Below are positions 8,509-18,129 of a stretch of 64,000 nt of DNA, piece after piece (within the stretch, counting starts at the first letter, position 1; each line of letters begins with the position of its first letter). The notes beneath the pieces are model-generated. The model made no database searches and was not told where the DNA came from. It worked only from the letters and a program-made list of their open reading frames with translations. The position numbers and the translations under genes were made by a program. This stretch comes from an uncultured Eubacteriales bacterium (GTDB lineage Bacteria > Bacillota > Clostridia > Lachnospirales > Lachnospiraceae), in the NCBI GenBank assembly GCA_900542465.1, contig UQNS01000009.1, positions 26,149-90,148 of the forward strand, in the 5' to 3' direction.

Positions 8509-9474
8509 ATGAGGAAAAAAGTATTTAATAATATATTCTTAAAAATCATATCGATCATTTTAGCCTTTATCTTATGGCTCGTTTTAGTGAATATTTCAGA
8601 TCCGACCACGAAGATAACTATAAGTGGCATCAATGTTCAGGTGGAAAATGAAAATGCCTTTCTTGAAAAGGGATATACTTATTCGATCGCTGATGGAAGC
8701 AGGATAAGCGTTGATGTTTCCGGCCCTAAGAGCAAGATAACATTGCTCTCTTCTTCAGATATTCAGGCGGTGGTCGATCTGAGCCAGGTAAGCGCGTTCT
8801 CAGACTATGCAAATATAAAAGTATCGGCAGTGCAGAACGGAAAGGTTATAAAGGATGTTAAGCTTATGCCGAAAACATCATCAGTTAAGCTTTCTATTGC
8901 AAACAGATCCAGTAAAGATCTGAAAGTTGAAACGGTTATCGCCGGAAGTCCTAATGCTGATCATATCGTTGCCAGGGCATATACTGATCAGGAAATGATA
9001 AGGATAGCAGGACCGGATGATGAAGTTTCTTCAATCGCTTCAGCAAGGGCGGTCGTAGATGTTTCCAATGCAGATGGGAATGTAAACAATGATGTTGCTC
9101 TGAAGCTATATGATGCAGACGGAAATGAGATCAAGAATTCCTCAGTCGAGCTTTCAAGGACAAATGTAAAGGTCACAGCGGAAATAAAAGATTCTAAGAC
9201 CGTACCGATCAAATATTCTTTAAAGGGCAGTCCGGCGGAGAATTTCAAGGTGAAAGAAGTTAAGATCAGTCAGAATAGCGCGGTGCTTAGCGGAAGCAGG
9301 GAAAGTCTTGGTAAAATAAAGCAGATAGAACTGCCGCAGAGCAGTCTTTATATAAGTAATATCAATAGCAATAAGACGTTTAGATTCTGGATATCAGACT
9401 ATTTGCCTGAGGGAGTAGGGATAGTGTCAGAAAATCTTATTACGATAGATGTGGTCGTGGAACCGGTCCAGTAA
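8509..9474 (+). CDS. cdaR: YbbR-domain protein CdaR, regulator of CdaA
   Basis: CdaR is a membrane-anchored extracytoplasmic protein that modulates CdaA. The 321-residue product has an N-terminal signal anchor (about residues 8-27, IFLKIISIILAFILWLVLV) followed by the family phrase NISDPTTK. Roughly three repeated YbbR-type modules follow, each with the pattern of a valine-rich strand, a hydrophobic turn and a ...VDVS... strand. There is no enzymatic motif. Tight spacing to cdaA supports co-expression. The gene ends at a bidirectional hairpin. Confidence 0.9.
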   Translation: MRKKVFNNIFLKIISIILAFILWLVLVNISDPTTKITISGINVQVENENAFLEKGYTYSIADGSRISVDVSGPKSKITLLSSSDIQAVVDLSQVSAFSDYANIKVSAVQNGKVIKDVKLMPKTSSVKLSIANRSSKDLKVETVIAGSPNADHIVARAYTDQEMIRIAGPDDEVSSIASARAVVDVSNADGNVNNDVALKLYDADGNEIKNSSVELSRTNVKVTAEIKDSKTVPIKYSLKGSPAENFKVKEVKISQNSAVLSGSRESLGKIKQIELPQSSLYISNINSNKTFRFWISDYLPEGVGIVSENLITIDVVVEPVQ

Positions 9475-9487
9475 AGATCTATATAAA

Positions 9488-9525
9488 AATAAGCAGCTTC
9501 TTCAACAGAGGCTGCTTATTTTTAA
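9488..9525. terminator. Bidirectional terminator between cdaR and tRNA-Arg
   Basis: AATAAGCAGC pairs with GCTGCTTATT, with A and T runs on either side. It can end cdaR transcription rightward and the tRNA transcript leftward. Confidence 0.8.
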
Positions 9526-9530
9526 AACGA

Positions 9531-9603
9531 TGTGTATGATGGGAGTCGAACCCACGGCCTTTCGTTCCGGAGACGAACGCTCTATCCACTGAGCTACATA
9601 CAC
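9531..9603 (-). tRNA. tRNA-Arg (anticodon CCG)
   Basis: On the - strand the sequence folds as a 73-base tRNA. The acceptor stem is GTGTATG/CATACAC, and the D arm GCTCAGTGGATAGAGC. The anticodon stem is TTCGT/ACGAA around the loop CTCCGGA (anticodon CCG). The T arm is GTGGG-TTCGACT-CCCAT and the discriminator is A. CCA is not encoded. It reads CGG codons. Confidence 0.95.
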
Positions 9604-9674
9604 TTATATTTATTTAATAATGGAATTACCTAGCCATGTTACCTTAATTTTACGCTTTAATCAAGGAGATAAAA

Positions 9675-10409
9675 ATGGAAATACGTATTAATAAGTATTT
9701 AAGTGATGCCGGATTTTGTTCAAGGAGGGCCGCCGATAAACTTATTGAAGAAGGACGGGTCACTATAAACGGCAGGGTTCCTGAGGTTGGAGAGAAGATA
9801 CCGGAAGGCACGGTAGTATGTGTCGATGGAAAAGAGGTCCATGCAGAAAGTGAGGAAATACTCATAGCATTTAACAAGCCGGTCGGTATCGTATGCACTG
9901 CGACAGATAAGCAGGGAGACAATAATATCGTAGATTATATAAATTATGGAAAACGTATATATCCCATGGGCCGACTTGATAAAATGTCAGAGGGGCTTAT
10001 TCTTTTAACCAATAATGGTGAGATAATGAACCGGATGCTTAATGCTTCTTATAATCATGAAAAGGAGTATCTGGTGGAAGTAGATAAGAACATAACTGCC
10101 GATTTTGTGAAAAAGCTGGGCAGTGGAGTCTACTTAAAGGATCTGGATAAGACTACAGCGCCATGCAGGGTGGAACCGGTCTACAGGAACAAGGACATAA
10201 CAAAACCAACCAGACGTTTTAAGATCACACTCGTTCAGGGAATGAATAGACAGGTCCGAAGAATGTGTGAGGAATTCGGATTCAGAGTAAAAAAGCTAAA
10301 GAGGATAAGGATAATGAACATTCTCCTTGGTACGCTTCCGACAGGGCATTACAGAAGTCTTTCTGTTAAAGAGCGAAACCAATTTTTAAGAGATCTGAAG
10401 CTTAGATAA
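9675..10409 (+). CDS. S4-domain pseudouridine synthase, RluF/RluB type
   Basis: This is a 244-residue rRNA/tRNA pseudouridine synthase of the RsuA/RluB/RluF branch. An N-terminal S4 RNA-binding domain begins MEIRINKYLSDAGFCSRRAADKLIEEG. The catalytic domain shows the Asp motif MGRLDKMSEGLILLTN and the late motif GMNRQVRRMCEEFG. The phrase KMSEGL, rather than DTEGL, leans toward RluF. The exact target uridine cannot be told from sequence. It is followed by ligA after 12 bases. The ribosome-binding site CAAGGAG is good. Confidence 0.9.
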   Translation: MEIRINKYLSDAGFCSRRAADKLIEEGRVTINGRVPEVGEKIPEGTVVCVDGKEVHAESEEILIAFNKPVGIVCTATDKQGDNNIVDYINYGKRIYPMGRLDKMSEGLILLTNNGEIMNRMLNASYNHEKEYLVEVDKNITADFVKKLGSGVYLKDLDKTTAPCRVEPVYRNKDITKPTRRFKITLVQGMNRQVRRMCEEFGFRVKKLKRIRIMNILLGTLPTGHYRSLSVKERNQFLRDLKLR

Positions 10410-10421
10410 TGAGGATTCAAT

Positions 10422-12380
10422 ATGGATAATACCGATAGAGAGTTGAAGAAAATGAGAAGCCTTATTGATACGCTCAACAAGGCGGCGAAAGCATACTATG
10501 TAGACGGACAGGAAATAATGTCCAATTATGAATATGATGCTCTTTACGATGAACTGGAAGAGCTTGAAAACAAAACAGGCATTCATATGTCTGACAGTCC
10601 GCTTAATCAGGTGGGATATGAAGTTTTAAGTGAGCTTCCAAAAGAAAGGCATGCATCACCTATGCTCAGCCTGAGCAAAACAAAGAACCCTGAGGAACTG
10701 AAGGATTTTCTGGGCGATAATAAAGGACTGTTATCATGGAAGATGGATGGACTTACTATCGTACTGACATATGAAGCTGGAGACCTTGTGAAGGCTGTAA
10801 CAAGAGGAAATGGAGAAATAGGCGAGATAGTAACAAATAATGCCAGGGTATTTAAAAATATTCCTTTAAAAGTTTCACATAAAGGGAAAATGGTTATCAG
10901 AGGCGAAGCTGTTATTCATTACTCTGATTTTGAAAAGGTCAATGCCGATATTCCGGAAACCTCCGCAAAGTATAAAAACCCAAGAAATCTGTGCTCGGGA
11001 TCAGTGAGACAATTGGATAACAGCATAACTAAAAAAAGGAATGTAAGGTTTTATGCATTTGAACTGGTTGAAGCGGAAGGTCTGGACAGTAAGAATTCCA
11101 GAAGCTTTCAGTTCGAATTTTTAAAAGCCCAGGGTCTTACCGTTGTTGAATATAAGGAAGTCGATAAGAAAAATATTATCGACTCAGTTAAAGAATTTGA
11201 AGCTAAGGTACCAATAAATGATTTTCCTTCAGATGGATTAGTGCTTTTACTTGATGATATTGAGTACGGAACATCACTTGGGAGGACTTCTAAGTTTCCA
11301 AGAAATGCAATTGCATTTAAATGGAAGGATGAGACTGCGGCGACGATCCTGAGAGACGTAGAGTGGTCTGCCTCCAGAACGGGCCTTATAAACCCTGTTG
11401 CCATATTTGACGGTGTTGAACTCGAGGGAACTAAGGTATCCCGTGCCAGTCTTCATAATATAAGCTATATAAGAAGCCTTAAACTTGGAATAGGTGACAG
11501 TATACAAGTTTTTAAGGCTAACATGATCATTCCTCAGATCGCAGAAAATGAGACCGGGTCTGATAATGTTGCGGTTCCTGATGTCTGTCCTGTATGCGGG
11601 GCCAGGACAAGGATCAATGATGAGAATGGTGTTAAGACACTTTACTGCACGAATGAGCATTGCCCGGCTAAACATATAAAAAGCTTTGTGCATCTGTCAT
11701 CCCGTGATGCGTTAAATATCGAAGGCTTTTCAGAGGCGACGATAGATCGTTTTATCCAGCACCATTTTATAAGATCGCTTGCTGATATTTATAAGATAGA
11801 TCACTATAAAGACGAGATAATTGCTATGGTTGGTTTTGGTGAGAAGTCGTATGTAAAGCTGATTAGTGCGATCGAAAGATCGCGAAAGACCAAGTTATTT
11901 CATCTCGTTTACGGTATGGGCATACCGGGAATAGGTCTGGCAAATGCAAAAATGATAACAAGGGTCTTTAAGACGCCTGAGGCCTGCATTAAAGCTGATG
12001 AGAATGACCTTGTGAAGATAGAGGGAGTCGGCCCCGTTCTTGCAGGAGAATTTGTGAGATTTTTCAAAGATGAAAATAAGCTTCGGGAGTTCAATGATCT
12101 AGTCGAAGTTCTTGAGATAGAAGATGATGGCGAGAACCCGGAAAGTCTTCTTGAAGGTAAAATATTTGTTATTACAGGCTCATTGAATAACTATGACAAC
12201 AGAAGTGACCTTAAAGAATTGATCGAAAGTCTGGGCGGAAAGGTAACAGGCAGTGTAACTTCAAAAACGTCCTATCTGATCAATAATGATATTAATTCGA
12301 CCAGTGAGAAAAACAAGAAAGCAAGGGCCTTAGGGGTTTCTATAATAAGCGAAGAGGACTTTGAAAATCTTGTAAAATAA
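10422..12380 (+). CDS. ligA: NAD+-dependent DNA ligase LigA
   Basis: LigA seals nicks using NAD+ in replication and repair. The order of domains is complete across 652 residues. The NAD-binding Ia domain has YYVDG and Y-DALYDELEELE. The adenylation domain has the catalytic Lys at about 107 in SWKMDG. An OB fold follows, then a four-Cys zinc finger (CPVCGAR ... LYCTNEHCP). Helix-hairpin-helix motifs (GIPGIGLANAKMI, IEGVGPVLAGEF) precede a C-terminal BRCT domain (GKIFVITGSLNNYDNRSDL). The adjacent pseudouridine synthase is probably in the same transcript. Confidence 0.96.
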   Translation: MDNTDRELKKMRSLIDTLNKAAKAYYVDGQEIMSNYEYDALYDELEELENKTGIHMSDSPLNQVGYEVLSELPKERHASPMLSLSKTKNPEELKDFLGDNKGLLSWKMDGLTIVLTYEAGDLVKAVTRGNGEIGEIVTNNARVFKNIPLKVSHKGKMVIRGEAVIHYSDFEKVNADIPETSAKYKNPRNLCSGSVRQLDNSITKKRNVRFYAFELVEAEGLDSKNSRSFQFEFLKAQGLTVVEYKEVDKKNIIDSVKEFEAKVPINDFPSDGLVLLLDDIEYGTSLGRTSKFPRNAIAFKWKDETAATILRDVEWSASRTGLINPVAIFDGVELEGTKVSRASLHNISYIRSLKLGIGDSIQVFKANMIIPQIAENETGSDNVAVPDVCPVCGARTRINDENGVKTLYCTNEHCPAKHIKSFVHLSSRDALNIEGFSEATIDRFIQHHFIRSLADIYKIDHYKDEIIAMVGFGEKSYVKLISAIERSRKTKLFHLVYGMGIPGIGLANAKMITRVFKTPEACIKADENDLVKIEGVGPVLAGEFVRFFKDENKLREFNDLVEVLEIEDDGENPESLLEGKIFVITGSLNNYDNRSDLKELIESLGGKVTGSVTSKTSYLINNDINSTSEKNKKARALGVSIISEEDFENLVK

Positions 12381-12398
12381 TGCTGATTGATGTAAAAT
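12370..12398 (+). promoter_or_regulatory. Predicted promoter of metA
   Basis: TTGTAA (12370-12375), a 17-base spacer and TAAAAT (12393-12398) overlap the ligA stop codon. The leader to metA is only about 40 bases, too short for a SAM riboswitch. Confidence 0.6.
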
Positions 12399-12446
12399 AC
12401 CACGGAATACCTGATCTTTCAGTGTGTTTATTTTAGGGGGATAACT

Positions 12447-13352
12447 ATGCCAATTAAGATACCAAGAGATTTACCGGCGTATTCTAAGCTAGAGTCTGAG
12501 AATATATTTGTGATGGATGAAAAGAGAGCCCTTTCACAGGACCTGAGGCCATTACAGATCCTGGTGGTCAACCTTATGCCAGTAAAGGAAGTAACCGAGT
12601 ATGATATCATGAGATCGCTATCTAATACTCCTTTGCAGATAGATATCACGCTTTTGCAGATGGAAACTCATGTATCAAAAAATACATCGGCATCTCACCT
12701 TGAGAAGTTTTATGCTACATTTCCGGACATAAAACATAAGAAGTTTGATGGGATGATAATAACAGGTGCTCCACTTGAAAAGATCGACTTTGAAGAAGTT
12801 AATTACTGGGAAGAACTGACACAGGTAATGGAGTGGTCTAAGGAACATGTAACAAGTACTCTCCATATTTGCTGGGCTGCACAGGCAGGAATGTACTATC
12901 ATTATGGAGTAAGGAAGATCATTCTTCCTGAAAAGCTTTCGGGCATTTATCTCCACCATGTTATCCACAGGCAGGATCCGCTCGTACGAGGCTTTGACGA
13001 CATGTTCTATGCTCCGCATTCCCGTCATTCGGAAGTGTGCAGAGAAGATGTTATTTCAAATGAGAAATTCAAAATATTAGCGGATTCGAAAGAAGCAGGC
13101 ATTTATATAGTGAGTGCTGAAAATGGTAAAAATGTATTCGTCATGGGACATCCGGAATATGATAGATACACTTTAGATACGGAATTCAAACGAGATATTG
13201 ATAAGGGATTGATGCCTAATATGCCGGTACATTATTATCCTAATAATGATCCGTCCAACAGACCGCGAATGCAGTGGAGATCACATGCAAACGCACTTTA
13301 CACTAACTGGCTGAACTATTATGTGTATCAGGTCACACCTTATGTTCTTTAA
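12447..13352 (+). CDS. metA: Homoserine O-acetyltransferase of the MetA family
   Basis: MetA acylates homoserine for methionine synthesis. The 301-residue product begins MPIKIPRDLPAY and carries the nucleophile Cys142 (LHICWAAQAG), with the His and Glu of the triad in VMGHPEYDRYTL. In the family, residue 111 sets acyl-donor choice: Glu favours acetyl-CoA and Gly succinyl-CoA. Here TGAPLE places Glu exactly at 111, so acetyl-CoA is predicted even though MetA proteins are often named succinyltransferases. This fits metY about 5 kb on, which uses O-acetylhomoserine. A strong AGGGGG lies before the ATG. Confidence 0.93.
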   Translation: MPIKIPRDLPAYSKLESENIFVMDEKRALSQDLRPLQILVVNLMPVKEVTEYDIMRSLSNTPLQIDITLLQMETHVSKNTSASHLEKFYATFPDIKHKKFDGMIITGAPLEKIDFEEVNYWEELTQVMEWSKEHVTSTLHICWAAQAGMYYHYGVRKIILPEKLSGIYLHHVIHRQDPLVRGFDDMFYAPHSRHSEVCREDVISNEKFKILADSKEAGIYIVSAENGKNVFVMGHPEYDRYTLDTEFKRDIDKGLMPNMPVHYYPNNDPSNRPRMQWRSHANALYTNWLNYYVYQVTPYVL

Positions 13353-13428
13353 ATATCTCAACTTTTTCGTCTACGCGCATCAACGTAACGGATCAAAATT
13401 TAATTAACGCAGAAATGAGGAGAATGTT

Positions 13429-13977
13429 ATGGCAATTACAAGTCCAAGAGGTTTTGATTCAGAAAAGCAGAAAGCTGTAAATTACTTTATTACAAACGGA
13501 TGGCCTGAGTATATGGCTTATGAACTTGTAGAAAATTTTTCAAAGAAGACTCTAAATCCAGGTGAGATCATTTGTCTTGGAGCACTTATGAAGCTTATGA
13601 ATTCAGCCTATTATATGGCTGAGGATGACAGGACTAAGTCTCCTAAGATATCAGTTATTTCAGACTATCCATTATTCAAAGTGGCTGTAAATGATGTAAG
13701 CCCGCTTATGGGCCGTATGATGATCCTCCCTGAAGGTAAGATCTATGTTGAGATAGATATTACAGATGGTGATGTTGTAAAGCCTATCGACTGGATCGAA
13801 TTTGCGGAAACAAATGAGCAGCTTGCGGCATACGATAAATTTATAAATTCACTTATCGATGGTTCATCACCATATCTTAAACTTGCTGACGGTTCATCAT
13901 TTAAGTTGGCGGATATTACATACAGCAATCTTGATTTTTATTTAAAAAATATTGTAGAAATTGAAGGTCAGGCATAA
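13429..13977 (+). CDS. Conserved-looking protein of unknown function (182 residues)
   Basis: I do not recognise this family. The product is soluble, with no signal peptide and no membrane segment. It begins MAITSPRGFDSEKQKAVNYF and contains the phrases GWPEYMAYELVENF and PGEIICLGALMKLMNSAYYM. A repeat-like late section (GSSPYLKLADGSSFKLADITY) follows. A good ribosome-binding site (GAGGAG) and a strong terminator after it show it is a real single-gene unit. Its place between metA and an ABC exporter gives no functional hint. Confidence 0.7.
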   Translation: MAITSPRGFDSEKQKAVNYFITNGWPEYMAYELVENFSKKTLNPGEIICLGALMKLMNSAYYMAEDDRTKSPKISVISDYPLFKVAVNDVSPLMGRMMILPEGKIYVEIDITDGDVVKPIDWIEFAETNEQLAAYDKFINSLIDGSSPYLKLADGSSFKLADITYSNLDFYLKNIVEIEGQA

Positions 13978-13985
13978 TAAATGCT

Positions 13986-14015
13986 AAGGGCAGGATCATA
14001 AGGTCCTGCCCTTTT
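13986..14015 (+). terminator. Rho-independent terminator
   Basis: AAGGGCAGGA pairs perfectly with TCCTGCCCTT and runs into a T tract. It ends the 182-residue gene. Confidence 0.85.
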
Positions 14016-14123
14016 GTTGTTTTAAGAGGCGCTTTTGATCAAATACACAGAATAAAACATAAAAAATACGACAAAAAGACGATTTTGTAGTACCGATATC
14101 CCTTCTTTATCAATTATTTTAAA

Positions 14124-14152
14124 TTGAGTACAAAATGAAAGTTTCGTATAAT
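14124..14152 (+). promoter_or_regulatory. Predicted promoter of the ABC exporter operon
   Basis: TTGAGT (14124-14129), a 17-base spacer and TATAAT (14147-14152) precede the ATPase gene by about 25 bases. Confidence 0.7.
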
Positions 14153-14177
14153 GTATATATGTTAGGAGGATCTGTCT

Positions 14178-14882
14178 ATGGCTGATTTTATAGAATTGAA
14201 AGATGTCCATAAAATATACAAAATGGGGGAGATAGAGATCCATGCAGTGGATGGGATCAATTTCTCTATAAAAAAAGGCGAGTTTGTGGTCATCGTTGGA
14301 TCTAGCGGCGCGGGCAAAACTACCGTTTTAAATATATTAGGAGGGATGGATACGGCATCGAAAGGACAGGTGCTTATAGATGGCGTAGACATTGCAGGAT
14401 ATTCAAATAGACAGTTAACAAAATACAGAAGATACGATATTGGATTTGTATTTCAGTTTTATAATCTGATGCAGAATCTTACAGCAAGAGAAAATGTCGA
14501 GCTTGCAACTCAGATATGCCAGCACCCTATAGATGCGATGACTGTTCTGGAGGAAGTAGGTCTTAAGGACAGGGCTGATAATTTTCCGGGGCAGCTTTCC
14601 GGGGGTGAACAGCAGAGAGTATCGATCGCGCGGGCACTGGCTAAAGATCCTAAATTGCTCTTGTGTGATGAACCCACCGGAGCTCTTGATTATGCGACCG
14701 GTAAGCAGATATTAAAACTTCTTCAAGATACATGCAGAAATAAAGGGATGACCGTAATCGTCATAACTCATAATCTTGCCATCACACCAATGGCAGACCA
14801 CGTAATTGAAATAAAGAGCGGAAAGGTCTTTAAAGAGACCTATAATGATGATCCGATACCTGTTGAAACGATTGAATGGTAA
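14178..14882 (+). CDS. ABC transporter ATP-binding protein, MacB/LolD type
   Basis: This is the 234-residue ATPase of a type VII (MacB-like) ABC system. Motifs in order are the Walker [10 protein letters not shown] at about 38-46, the Q-loop in FVFQFYNLM, the signature LSGGEQQR, the Walker [13 protein letters not shown], and the H-loop VIVITHN. The pattern DEPTGALD is typical of this subfamily. The permease starts 20 bases later, so the two form one exporter. These systems transmit mechanical force to substrates such as peptides, antibiotics or lipoproteins; the substrate is not evident here. Confidence 0.93.
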   Translation: MADFIELKDVHKIYKMGEIEIHAVDGINFSIKKGEFVVIVGSSGAGKTTVLNILGGMDTASKGQVLIDGVDIAGYSNRQLTKYRRYDIGFVFQFYNLMQNLTARENVELATQICQHPIDAMTVLEEVGLKDRADNFPGQLSGGEQQRVSIARALAKDPKLLLCDEPTGALDYATGKQILKLLQDTCRNKGMTVIVITHNLAITPMADHVIEIKSGKVFKETYNDDPIPVETIEW

Positions 14883-14902
14883 TTCTGTAAGGGGGATGTG
14901 TT

Positions 14903-17900
14903 ATGACTCAAACCCAATGGAAAGATTTTTTCAGAGCGATAAGAAAGAACATTGGAAGATTTTTTTCGCTTGTTTTTATAGTTGCCATAGGCGTCGCCTT
15001 TTACTCCGGAATAAGATCTACAGAGCCTGATATGAGAATATCGGCCGATAAGACTTATGATGAGTATAAATTCCTCGATATTTGGATAAGATCAAATCTT
15101 GGTCTGACTCGGGATGATATAAGTGAGATCGCCGGAAGGAAAGATGTAGAAACTGCAGAGGGCGGTTATCTGACTGAAGCCTTTCTCAAAAGTGACAACA
15201 GCAAAGATTCTAATGAAGAACATGTAACACAGGTATATTCCACATCCAAGAACTTAAATAAGCTTAATATAAAAGAGGGCAGACTTCCTGAAGGCAAGGA
15301 TGAGTGTTTTATAGACCATGAGTTTATGGAAAAACAGGGGTTAAAGATCGGTGATATCGTTAAGATCGCAGATGGAGACGGAAATAAAGTCTCAGCGTTG
15401 AAAACAAATGAGTTCAAAATTGCGGGAAGCGGATCATTTTCCTGGTATTTGAGTTGGGAGCGAGGGTCAGCGTCCATAGGAGACGGAACTAATGACACCT
15501 TTATATTTACCAGCCCTGACGCCTTTGATCTGGATTGTTATACCATAGCTTATGTTCGTGTTTCCGGAAGCGGAGAACTGGATACATACTCAAAGGAATA
15601 TGCAGACAAGATCGATAATGTCCGGAAAGACATTGAGTCAATAGCAAATGGACGAGCTTCTAAGCGATTGGATGATATCAGAGGAGAGGGTCTTGCCAGA
15701 ATAGAAGATGGCAGAAAAAAGATAGATGACGGCAGAAAGGCTTTAGCGGATGGTCAGGCGCAGATCGATGCCGCGAGTCTTGATCTGGATAATGGATACA
15801 GAGAGTATGAAAACGGTCTGGCTCAGTATAACGCGGGAATGGATTCATATAATGCGGGACTGGCAAGGATCAGATCCACAAAAAATGAGCTTGATGATTC
15901 AGAGGCTGAGTACAGTGCAGGGGAAGCGCAGATCGATAAACTCAGGGAGCAGCTAAAAGCGGCAAAAGCAAGCGGCAATACGCAGATGGCCATGGTACTT
16001 GAGGGGAAGATCAGTAAAGGGGCAAGGGGCCTTGCTGCAACAAGAGAACAACTTAATGCAGGATGGAAAGAGTATAATTCGGGCGTTCTGCAGCTAAATG
16101 CAAATAAAGATAAGCTGGATGCAAGTAAGGCGGCTTTGGATGATACTAAGACCAGGCTGGATAACGGAAAAGCAGAGCTGGAAGTAAAAAAAGCCGATCT
16201 TGAAGCAGCAAAAGCAAAGAGTGAAAAAGAGATAGCAGAGGCTGAAGCTGACGTAGCAAAAGCGGAAAAGGATCTTAACAGTATAGGTGAGTCTAAATGG
16301 TATGTACTGACAAGAGATCAGATCATGACGTATGTTGAATTTAAAATGGACTCTGAAAGGATAGGTAAGATAGGAACCGTCTTTCCTGCAATATTTTTCC
16401 TTGTTGCAGCCCTGGTATGTCTGACTTCTATGACAAGAATGATAGAAGAGGAACGGACCCTTATAGGAACGATGAAGGCTATGGGCTTCAGTTCAGCATC
16501 GATCGCGGGCAAATACTTTACATATGCAGCGGCAGCTACACTTGGCGGCGGTATTTTAGGCGCATTGGTGGGGGCTAAGATCCTTCCCTATGTGATCATC
16601 CTTGCTTATAAGATACTTTATGTGAATCTGGATATTGTTGTCCTTCCATATCATGCGGATCTTTTTATAACATCGATATTATTCGCTCTGATCGCAACCG
16701 TGGGTGCAACTATAATGGCATGTATGAATGCGTTAAGGTCAACGCCGGCAGCTCTCATGAGGCCGCCTGCACCTAAGAGCGGAAAGAGAATCATTCTTGA
16801 GAAGATCCCCTTCATATGGAACAGGCTTTCTTTTAATCTTAAGTCGGCTATAAGGAATCTTTTCAGATATAAGAAACGATTCTTTATGTCTATACTTGGA
16901 ATAGGCGGCTGTATGTCTTTGCTGTTAGTAAGCTTTGGACTGCATGATTCTATAATGACTATAGTAGATAATCAATACGATAAGATCTGGTCCTATAATG
17001 CTTCTGCGGATATTAATAAAGATATTGATCTGGGATCAAAAAGGGAGCTTATCAGAAATATCAGGACGTCAAATACAGAGATAAGCAATTCTTTAATGGC
17101 TTATTCACAGTCAACGAAGATAACCTGTAAAGATAAAGAAGAGGATGCTTTTCTTTTTGTTCCGGAAGATAAAGAGAACGTAGGAAATTTTATTAATTTA
17201 AAAACAAGAGATAATAAGATAAATAACGAATTTAAACTGGAAGATGGAAAAGTTATCATTACCGAAAAGTTTGCCAACCTTCTAGGACTCAAGGTTGGAG
17301 ATGATCTTCCTCTTGAAGTCGATGGAAAGATCAAAAAGGTCAATATAGGACATATAAGTGAGAACTATCTCTATCATTATGTATATATGACTGAGAATAC
17401 ATATAGAGATATTTACGGAAAGAGCCCGGAATTTAATGTGGTCTATCTACGGTTTAACAATACCAGTAATGAGACTAATGAAAAAATAAGCAAGTCTCTT
17501 CTTGATATGAAAAATATCAAAGGGGTCACGATGATCAATGAGCTTCAGGCTAAAGTCAACAATATGATGTCATCGCTTAATTATGTAGTAATAGTCCTTG
17601 TTCTTTCTGCCGGTCTGCTTGTTTATGTTGTTACATACAACCTTAACAATATTAATATCTCAGAGAGAAGAAGAGAACTGGCATCACTTAAAGTTCTGGG
17701 AATGCATAATATAGAAGTTGCTAATTATATATACAGAGAGAACATCTTCCTTACAAGCTTTGGAGTTGTGGTTGGTCTGTTTATGGGACTTTTTCTCCAC
17801 CAGTATGTGATCCGAACAGCTGAAATAGATATGCTGATGTTTGGAAGGCATATAAATCTGGTAAGCTACTTTTTTGCTGCCGGGCTCACATTTCTGTTTG

Positions 17901-17977
17901 CAATAATCGTAAACGTTCTCATGTTCTGGAGGATAAAAAAGATCGATGTTGTTGAGTCTATGAAGAGCGTTGAATAA
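14903..17977 (+). CDS. FtsX/MacB-family ABC transporter permease with a long extracytoplasmic coiled coil
   Basis: This 1024-residue permease has an N-terminal membrane span (about 17-36). A MacB-like extracytoplasmic domain follows to about 240. A long Lys/Glu/Ala/Asp-rich stretch covers about 245-470, with repeats such as DGRKKIDDGRKALADGQAQ that predict an extended coiled coil. A three-span FtsX core lies at about 490-620, then a second extracytoplasmic domain, and a second FtsX core at about 885-1015. This duplicated layout is known in Firmicute exporters that handle antimicrobial peptides or envelope components. The substrate is unknown. A terminator follows. Confidence 0.88.
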   Translation: MTQTQWKDFFRAIRKNIGRFFSLVFIVAIGVAFYSGIRSTEPDMRISADKTYDEYKFLDIWIRSNLGLTRDDISEIAGRKDVETAEGGYLTEAFLKSDNSKDSNEEHVTQVYSTSKNLNKLNIKEGRLPEGKDECFIDHEFMEKQGLKIGDIVKIADGDGNKVSALKTNEFKIAGSGSFSWYLSWERGSASIGDGTNDTFIFTSPDAFDLDCYTIAYVRVSGSGELDTYSKEYADKIDNVRKDIESIANGRASKRLDDIRGEGLARIEDGRKKIDDGRKALADGQAQIDAASLDLDNGYREYENGLAQYNAGMDSYNAGLARIRSTKNELDDSEAEYSAGEAQIDKLREQLKAAKASGNTQMAMVLEGKISKGARGLAATREQLNAGWKEYNSGVLQLNANKDKLDASKAALDDTKTRLDNGKAELEVKKADLEAAKAKSEKEIAEAEADVAKAEKDLNSIGESKWYVLTRDQIMTYVEFKMDSERIGKIGTVFPAIFFLVAALVCLTSMTRMIEEERTLIGTMKAMGFSSASIAGKYFTYAAAATLGGGILGALVGAKILPYVIILAYKILYVNLDIVVLPYHADLFITSILFALIATVGATIMACMNALRSTPAALMRPPAPKSGKRIILEKIPFIWNRLSFNLKSAIRNLFRYKKRFFMSILGIGGCMSLLLVSFGLHDSIMTIVDNQYDKIWSYNASADINKDIDLGSKRELIRNIRTSNTEISNSLMAYSQSTKITCKDKEEDAFLFVPEDKENVGNFINLKTRDNKINNEFKLEDGKVIITEKFANLLGLKVGDDLPLEVDGKIKKVNIGHISENYLYHYVYMTENTYRDIYGKSPEFNVVYLRFNNTSNETNEKISKSLLDMKNIKGVTMINELQAKVNNMMSSLNYVVIVLVLSAGLLVYVVTYNLNNINISERRRELASLKVLGMHNIEVANYIYRENIFLTSFGVVVGLFMGLFLHQYVIRTAEIDMLMFGRHINLVSYFFAAGLTFLFAIIVNVLMFWRIKKIDVVESMKSVE

Positions 17978-17995
17978 GAAAAATATTTAAAGATC

Positions 17996-18040
17996 ATAAG
18001 GTCTGGTTATAAGTATAGATTATAACCAGACCTTATTTTA
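17996..18040 (+). terminator. Strong terminator after the ABC exporter
   Basis: A perfect 15-base stem (AAGGTCTGGTTATAA with its complement, loop of seven) followed by TATTTTA ends the operon. Confidence 0.85.
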
Positions 18041-18129
18041 ATGAATTACCCCTTCTCCTATTTGTATGGTAGATTATATTCAAGTTCAAGAGAGATAAAA
18101 TTTATCAGATTGCAGGAGGAAATACATAT

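Noticed and set aside
18041..18129. SAM or T-box riboswitch before metY (and before metA)
   Set aside because: The gaps are only about 90 and 40 bases after a terminator or promoter, and I see neither the T-box sequence nor a SAM-type junction.
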